Positions 14,057-18,190 of a stretch of 18,190 nt of DNA are shown one piece after another. Each line of letters begins with the position of its first letter. Position 1 is the first letter of the stretch. The stretch spans positions 9,084 to 27,273 of the forward strand of contig DMER01000167.1 in assembly GCA_003451645.1 (NCBI GenBank), written 5' to 3'. Below the pieces are notes generated by a model. It had not been told where the DNA came from, did not search any database, and saw only the letters and a list, made by a program, of their open reading frames with translations. The translations under genes were made by a program, and so were the position numbers. Origin of the DNA: Alphaproteobacteria bacterium. Lineage in GTDB: Bacteria; Pseudomonadota; Alphaproteobacteria; Micropepsales; Micropepsaceae.

Positions 14057-15019
14057 TTAAGCCCTCAAAAGATCTTCGACGCCATAGGCGATGAACGCAT
14101 CGAACACGCTCTCATGGATTTCAACACAGCGCTCCTGTACGTCGTGCAAGAAATGGTCGATGTCGCCACCCAGCAATTCGTCCACTTGTCCATAATCAAG
14201 GCTTGCCTTGAGGCGGCCGGCAAGCCGCTCGGCCTTGCGCTGCGGACCCCCGGCAGCACCCGGACCAATTGCGAGCAGCTCATCGTTCAATCGGTCCACA
14301 GAGAAACGCAGCGAATGGGGAAACTCCGCATCGAGAAGAAGAAATTCGGCGATCCGGTTCGGATCGACATCGGCGGTGTAAACCTTGCAATAGGCCTCGA
14401 AGCCTGTGCATTGCTTCAGAAGCCCGATCCAGTCGGCATAGCGCGGCGCGCGCAATTTGTAGGGTACATCGTCCGGCAGATCCCCAAAATAGACATCCAG
14501 AAGCCTGCTCACGCACTGCGCACGCTCCAAATAGCGGCCGATCTGGATGAAATGCCAGCCCTCGCCATGGCGCATGGTCGAATCCGTCAGTCCAGAGAAC
14601 ATCATCAGGTCGTCGATCACGCCATTCAGGAACGGCACCGGCGCCCGGCGCCATTCACGCTCAGCCTCCGGATCCGAGGCGCGCAGATAGAGGCGGTTAA
14701 GGCGGCCCCACATCTCTGTCGAGATCTGTTCGCGCATCTGCCGCGCATTATCGCGGGCATAACGGATGCACATCAACACGCTATTATTGGACTGGCGGTC
14801 AAAAGTGAGCCTGTGCGCGATGTCGGAGGGCGCGGCTATACCCCAACTTGCCATCGGGTTGGTGAGCGTGGCCAGCGCCCGCACCCAGCCCTCGGCCGTG
14901 TCTTCGGCCGCTTCTTCGAGCATTGCCTCCAATTTGACGTCAAGTACACGCGCGCCATGCTCTGCCCGTTCCAAGTAACGCGCCATCCAGTAGAGATTAT
15001 CCGCAACTCGCGACAACAT
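14057..15019 (-). CDS. Alpha-E domain protein (DUF403)
   Basis: Alpha-E proteins are all-helical and almost always encoded beside a circularly permuted ATP-grasp gene; comparative genomics predicts that they take part in an amide-ligase pathway making a peptide-like modification, but no reaction is established. The 320-aa protein starts MLSRVADNLYWMARYLERAEHGARVLDV, the family signature, and has the internal repeat-like segment GEGWHFIQIGRYLERAQCVSRLLDVYFG near 175-200. Start 15019 is preferred over the open frame to 15091 because GGAG lies about seven bases upstream of it and the first 24 residues of the longer form overlap the previous gene and are not family-like. Four bases separate it from the ATP-grasp stop. 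No membrane or signal sequence is apparent, so it is likely cytoplasmic. Confidence 0.93.
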   Translation of the reverse strand: MLSRVADNLYWMARYLERAEHGARVLDVKLEAMLEEAAEDTAEGWVRALATLTNPMASWGIAAPSDIAHRLTFDRQSNNSVLMCIRYARDNARQMREQISTEMWGRLNRLYLRASDPEAEREWRRAPVPFLNGVIDDLMMFSGLTDSTMRHGEGWHFIQIGRYLERAQCVSRLLDVYFGDLPDDVPYKLRAPRYADWIGLLKQCTGFEAYCKVYTADVDPNRIAEFLLLDAEFPHSLRFSVDRLNDELLAIGPGAAGGPQRKAERLAGRLKASLDYGQVDELLGGDIDHFLHDVQERCVEIHESVFDAFIAYGVEDLLRA

Positions 15020-15023
15020 CGGT

Positions 15024-16535
15024 CTACTCCGCCAGAACCCAAGTATCTTTTGACCCGCCACCCTGGCTGGAATTGACCACCAGGGAACCACGCTTCAGCG
15101 CCACGCGGGTCAGAGCGCCAGGGACAATCCTGGTCTGCTCCGCATGCAGAATATAGGGCCGCAGATCAACGTGCCGCGCTTCGATCCCGCCATCAACCAA
15201 TGAGGGGGCGGTTGAAAGTTGTATTGTGGGCTGCGCAATATAGTTGTCAGGATCGGCCTTGAGCTTGGCGGCGAAGGCCTCGCGCTCGCTAGCGCTGGCA
15301 TGCGGACCAATGAGCATGCCGTACCCGCCACTCTCGCCAACCGCCTTGACAACCAATTTGTCCAGATTGTCCAAAACATGCGCAAGCATTTTGGGCTCGC
15401 GGCAGCGCATTGTCTCTACAATGGGGATCAGCGGCTCTTCTTTCAAGTAGTAGCGGATGATATCGGGCGTATACGAATAAACGGCCTTATCGTCCGCTAC
15501 GCCCGTACCGAGCGCATTGGCGATCACAACATTGCCGGCGCGATAGGCGTTGAATATTCCGGGCACCCCCAATGTGGAATCATGCCGGAAGGCGAGCGGG
15601 TCGACAAAGTCGTCGTCGATCCGCCGGTAAATGACGTCAATGCGCCGCAAGCCATTGGTCGTGCGCATATACACAACGTTATCGTGGACCAGCAAATCGC
15701 GGCCCTCAACAAGCTCGACGCCCATGGCGCGGGCCAGAAACGCGTGCTCGTAATAGGCGGAGTTGAAAATGCCAGGCGTCAGAACGGCTATCCGAGGCTC
15801 TTCGCGCGCATGCGCGGCCAAAGCCTTCAGCGTGTGGAGCAGTTCTTGGGCATAATGCTCGATCGGGCGCACTTGCGCGGCGCGGTAAAGCTCTGGGAAA
15901 GCGCGTTTGACCACCTCGCGGTTGGCAAGCATGTACGAGACGCCAGAGGGAACCCGCAGATTATCCTCTAGCACGACCATCACGCCGTCCTCGCGCCGGA
16001 CAATGTCCGTGCCGCAGACATTGACATAGGCATCGAGCGGGACATTCACGCCGCGCATCTCGCGGTGATAATGCTTGGAACCGAACACCAAATCGCGCGG
16101 GATGACCTGATCGGTCAGGATGCGGCCTTCGCCGTAAATGTCCTTGAGGAACAAGTTCAGCGCCAGGATGCGTTGCTTCAGGCCGCGCTCCAGCTGATCC
16201 CACTCGGTGCCGCGAATGATCCGGGGCAAGAGATCGGTCGGGATGATCTTCTCCGTTGCCTGCTCATGCCCATAGACGGTGAAGGTGATCCCTTGATGCA
16301 GAAAGGTCTGCTCGCAGACCATCTGCCGCCGGACGATTTCATCAGGCGGCAGCCTGCACAAAGTCTCAAAAAGCCCAACAGCATGGGGCCTCGCGGTGCC
16401 TGAAGCCTCAAACATCTCGTCCCATGCCCGGTCGAGATGATAGCGGATGAAGGGGGCATCCGCGCCGGGCCGCGGAGGCTGCATGCTGGCTGCGGCCTTG
16501 TCTCCTTGGGTCCTCGCTGCCGCAAGCTCCGTCAT
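15024..16535 (-). CDS. Circularly permuted ATP-grasp protein (DUF404/DUF407 type)
   Basis: This is a ligase-fold protein of the circularly permuted ATP-grasp family, predicted to form amide or peptide bonds. It has 503 aa from ATG 16535. Family marks are FLKDIYGEGRILTDQVIPRDLV (about 150-170), VLEDNLRVPSGVSYMLANR near 220-238, LTPGIFNSAYYEHAFLARAMGVELVEGRDL near 280-310, GTGVADDKAVYSYTPDIIRYYLKEEPL near 365-390, and the nucleotide-binding loop KAVGESGGYGMLIGP near 415-430. It ends with HVDLRPYILH and NSSQGGGSKDTWVL. GGGGGAG six bases upstream supports start 16535; the frame stays open to 16628 but that part is unlike the family. It leads the minus-strand trio, so promoter elements should lie in the 194 bases shared with the divergent MoxR-like gene; I did not recognise any. 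The about 35 residues at the N-terminus are low-complexity. Confidence 0.95.
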   Translation of the reverse strand: MTELAAARTQGDKAAASMQPPRPGADAPFIRYHLDRAWDEMFEASGTARPHAVGLFETLCRLPPDEIVRRQMVCEQTFLHQGITFTVYGHEQATEKIIPTDLLPRIIRGTEWDQLERGLKQRILALNLFLKDIYGEGRILTDQVIPRDLVFGSKHYHREMRGVNVPLDAYVNVCGTDIVRREDGVMVVLEDNLRVPSGVSYMLANREVVKRAFPELYRAAQVRPIEHYAQELLHTLKALAAHAREEPRIAVLTPGIFNSAYYEHAFLARAMGVELVEGRDLLVHDNVVYMRTTNGLRRIDVIYRRIDDDFVDPLAFRHDSTLGVPGIFNAYRAGNVVIANALGTGVADDKAVYSYTPDIIRYYLKEEPLIPIVETMRCREPKMLAHVLDNLDKLVVKAVGESGGYGMLIGPHASASEREAFAAKLKADPDNYIAQPTIQLSTAPSLVDGGIEARHVDLRPYILHAEQTRIVPGALTRVALKRGSLVVNSSQGGGSKDTWVLAE

Positions 16536-16729
16536 GGCGTTCTCCCCCAACTCGAAGGCCTTCTGAGGCCAGAATCCGTCCCTACAGGTGATTTGGCGCA
16601 GTGGAGGCAAGTGCCCCCCTGGCGTCAAGGCCTTATCGCAGGCCCTGCCCTTGCCAATCCCCCTCTGGCCCGCATAGCCTCAGGCGCAATTGAGAATTTG
16701 TCACCGGGAAAAAGAGGACCAGGACGCCG

Positions 16730-17575
16730 ATGCGCTTTGAAGGGACCAAGGATTATGTCGCCACGGATGACTTACGCGTGGCCGTCAACGCCGCCATCAC
16801 GCTCGAACGCCCCCTCTTGGTGAAGGGGGAACCAGGCACGGGCAAGACCGTCCTGGCCTTTGAGGTCGCCAAAGCACTAGGCGCGCCGATCATCCAATGG
16901 CACATCAAATCGACAACTAAAGCGATGCAAGGCCTATACGAATACGATGCTGTGGCCCGTTTGCGCGATAGTCAGCTGGGGGACGAACGCGTCAAGGACA
17001 TCCACAACTACATCAAAAAGGGCAAATTATGGGAGGCATTCACCCATGGTCAGCGCCCGGTCCTGCTCATCGACGAGGTTGATAAGGCCGACATCGAATT
17101 CCCGAACGACCTGCTCCTAGAATTGGACCGCATGGAATTCTTTGTCTACGAGACCGGCGAGACCATCAAAGCGCATCAGCGCCCAATCGTCATGATCACG
17201 TCCAACAATGAGAAGGAATTACCGGACGCGTTCCTGCGCCGCTGCTTCTTCCATTACATCAAGTTTCCGGACCAAGAGGTCATGAAACAGATTATTGCCG
17301 TCCATTTCCCGCGCGTTCAGGACCGTTTGGTGGGTGAAGCGCTCAAGATCTTCTACCAAATCCGCGAAGTGCCCGGCCTGAAGAAGAAGCCTTCGACCTC
17401 TGAGCTTCTCGATTGGCTCAAATTGTTGATGGCGGACGACATCAGCCCTGAAACCTTGCGCGAAAAAGACCCGAACAAGCTCATCCCGCCGCTTCACGGT
17501 GCGTTGCTCAAGAATGAGCAGGATGTGCATTTGTTTGAGCGCTTGGCCTTCCTGGCGCGCCGCGAACGCAACTAG
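16730..17575 (+). CDS. MoxR-family AAA+ ATPase
   Basis: MoxR AAA+ proteins act as ATP-driven chaperones, usually with a von Willebrand A partner, in maturation of enzyme complexes. The 281-aa protein has Walker A GEPGTGKT at 33-40, Walker B VLLIDEVDKAD at 111-121, sensor 1 MITSNNEKELPDAF near 155-168 and arginine-finger candidates Arg170/Arg171 in FLRRCFFHYIKFP. The STTKAMQGLYEYDAVARLRD stretch (61-80) is typical of the CoxD/MoxR branch found beside CoxE-type VWA genes. The partner would normally be the next gene; the 615 bases after the stop show none, so it would lie beyond the window or be unlinked. AGAGGA about ten bases upstream supports the ATG at 16730. The gene is divergent from the ATP-grasp trio, with no evidence for a functional link. 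Confidence 0.92.
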   Translation: MRFEGTKDYVATDDLRVAVNAAITLERPLLVKGEPGTGKTVLAFEVAKALGAPIIQWHIKSTTKAMQGLYEYDAVARLRDSQLGDERVKDIHNYIKKGKLWEAFTHGQRPVLLIDEVDKADIEFPNDLLLELDRMEFFVYETGETIKAHQRPIVMITSNNEKELPDAFLRRCFFHYIKFPDQEVMKQIIAVHFPRVQDRLVGEALKIFYQIREVPGLKKKPSTSELLDWLKLLMADDISPETLREKDPNKLIPPLHGALLKNEQDVHLFERLAFLARRERN

Positions 17576-17590
17576 TTTTGCGGTGTCCAT

Positions 17591-17630
17591 CGTAACCAAA
17601 CGAAACAGAACGTAACAAAACGTAACAGGT
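17591..17630. repeat. Four-copy tandem repeat, 10-bp unit CGTAACAAAA
   Basis: Successive ten-base units read CGTAACCAAA, CGAAACAGAA, CGTAACAAAA and CGTAACAGGT, in perfect ten-base register. A further CAAAACGTAACAG lies about 80 bases on (17698-17710). A repeat of one helical turn puts each copy on the same DNA face, the layout used by OmpR/PhoB-type regulators that bind direct repeats. Repeat is seen; regulator is inferred. Confidence 0.8.
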
Positions 17631-17861
17631 TTTGTGCGTTTTTTTGGCTGAATTGAGCCGTTTTTGGCGCCGCGCGAGCCCGAAAACGCGATTCAGACAA
17701 AACGTAACAGCGAGGTTGACTTGTTTGGGAGGCATCTGGTCAGGAGGCGAACGCACAAGGCCCCTATGGCGCCGCGGCTCCGGCCAGACCCCGCGCGGCG
17801 TGCTCAGTCTCACATGAGGCGCTGAGGTGTCGGATAAGTTGTCACGCGCCGTCGTGTCACC

Positions 17862-17936
17862 CGGATGGAAGAAGGGTTTCACGCAAAGGCGCCAAGCGAG
17901 CGGATGCGTTGAAGGGTCTCACGCCAAAGCGCCAAG
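17862..17936. repeat. Tandem pair of a 35-36-base dispersed-type repeat
   Basis: Two copies (17862-17896 and 17901-17936) share CGGATG, a short variable spacer, then GAAGGGTNTCACGC, AAAG and CGCCAAG, four bases apart. A related text in the opposite orientation (CTTTCGCCTTCGCG..GCGAAAG) is at 18129-18156. Arrays of CGCAAAG/CGCCAAG-type text are common between genes in many alphaproteobacteria, so this is probably an intergenic repeat family. Confidence 0.7.
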
Positions 17937-18039
17937 ACGCCAAAGCAATCATGTTTTTTTGCCTTAGACTGATAGGTCCCTGATCAATTGTGGCGCGAAA
18001 TGTTGTGCGTCATGTCAGCTGAACGCCCCCCATCCCCGC

Positions 18040-18056
18040 CCCGGATCAAATCCGGG
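18040..18056. repeat. Short inverted repeat CCCGGAT-CAA-ATCCGGG
   Basis: Seven perfect pairs with a three-base loop, of a kind widespread between alphaproteobacterial genes (REP-like). It has no adjoining T-run on either strand, so it is not a standard terminator. Confidence 0.65.
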
Positions 18057-18062
18057 CCGGGA

Positions 18063-18094
18063 CTTCCCCCACATGCTGGCGCATGGGGGGGAAG
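18063..18094. repeat. Long hairpin with G/C-rich arms (CTTCCCCC.../...GGGGGGAAG)
   Basis: CTTCCCCCACATGC pairs with GCATGGGGGGGAAG: 13 of 14 positions pair (one A-G mismatch) around a TGGC loop. It directly follows the smaller inverted repeat, forming a composite of two stem-loops. It may be a REP-like element or an mRNA 3'-end structure; no poly-T follows on the plus strand. Confidence 0.75.
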
Positions 18095-18128
18095 ATGATG
18101 GACACACACCGGTCCCTTCGCGCCATGT

Positions 18129-18156
18129 CTTTCGCCTTCGCGTCTTTGCGCGAAAG
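18129..18156. repeat. Inverted copy of CGCAAAG-type repeat with terminal CTTTCGC/GCGAAAG pairing
   Basis: CTTTCGC at 18129-18135 pairs with GCGAAAG at 18150-18156. Its reverse complement (GCGCAAAGACGCGAAGGCG) resembles the units at 17862-17936, so the two lie in opposite orientation about 200 bases apart and flank the two hairpins. Confidence 0.55.
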
Positions 18157-18190
18157 TCTTGTTCGCTTCAGGCGCCATCAGTGTTCATGG

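Larger units (their letters stand above)
17576..18190. other. Repeat-rich non-coding stretch after the MoxR-like gene
   Basis: About 615 bases without a convincing gene. Short open frames on both strands (such as 17632-17817 and 17984-18178) have no recognisable protein features and run through repeats. The stretch holds a 10-bp-period CGTAAC array, a duplicated 35-36-base unit and several hairpins, described separately. A weak GGCT/AGCC hairpin followed by GTTTTT at 17646-17665 could end the MoxR transcript but has only four pairs. The start of the next gene is not visible. Confidence 0.6.

Noticed and set aside
14003..15076. 357-codon open frame on the plus strand
   Set aside because: Antisense to the Alpha-E gene, whose family signature is clear.
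15219..15971. 250-codon open frame on the plus strand
   Set aside because: Antisense to the permuted ATP-grasp gene; no protein features.
17508..17882. 124-codon open frame on the minus strand after the MoxR-like gene
   Set aside because: Overlaps the MoxR end and runs through the repeat region; no domain, no ribosome site recognised.

Overview
The window looks like an alphaproteobacterial chromosome, probably Caulobacterales or a relative (Maricaulis/Hyphomonas-like). FlbT and FlaF are alphaproteobacterial flagellin regulators, the two flagellins are 274 residues like Caulobacter flagellins, they have -24/-12 (sigma-54) promoters, and a FlmG-type TPR glycosyltransferase sits beside them. 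Taxonomy is inferred from gene content only.

Layout. (1) 1-488: 3' end of an OmpW-type outer-membrane barrel gene. (2) 549-7700, plus strand: six tightly packed sugar-modification genes: ATP-grasp ligase, PIG-L/LmbE deacetylase, sugar N-formyltransferase, GH57-like protein, PseB-type 4,6-dehydratase and PseC-type aminotransferase. Four of the five junctions overlap by 1-4 bases. (3) 7718-11084, minus strand: flagellin block, in transcription order flbT, flaF, flagellin B, flagellin A, flaG-like. Both flagellins have their own sigma-54 promoter and a short leader with stem-loops. A strong intrinsic terminator follows flagellin B. (4) 11310-13088, plus strand: flmG, reading away from flbT. (5) 13098-16535, minus strand: the conserved trio of circularly permuted ATP-grasp, Alpha-E and transglutaminase-like genes. 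(6) 16730-17575, plus strand: MoxR-like AAA ATPase. (7) 17576-18190: no convincing gene; it holds a 10-bp-period repeat array, a tandem repeat and hairpins.

How the parts fit. PseB and PseC make a UDP-4-amino-4,6-dideoxy-N-acetyl sugar, the precursor of pseudaminic-type nonulosonic acids. FlmG transfers such sugars to flagellin in Caulobacter, and FlbT/FlaF control flagellin mRNA use. Synthesis, acceptor and transferase are therefore together. The four upstream genes suggest that the sugar is deacetylated, formylated and perhaps amide-linked to another group. PseG, PseH, PseI and PseF counterparts are not seen here and must lie elsewhere, or be replaced.

The most interesting points are the ATP-grasp/PIG-L/formyltransferase/GH57 set fused to pseBC in a flagellin locus; the transglutaminase-like protein with Asn where the nucleophilic Cys is expected; the formyltransferase with Gly at the usual catalytic Asn position; the paired flagellin promoters and leaders; and the 10-bp-period CGTAAC array.
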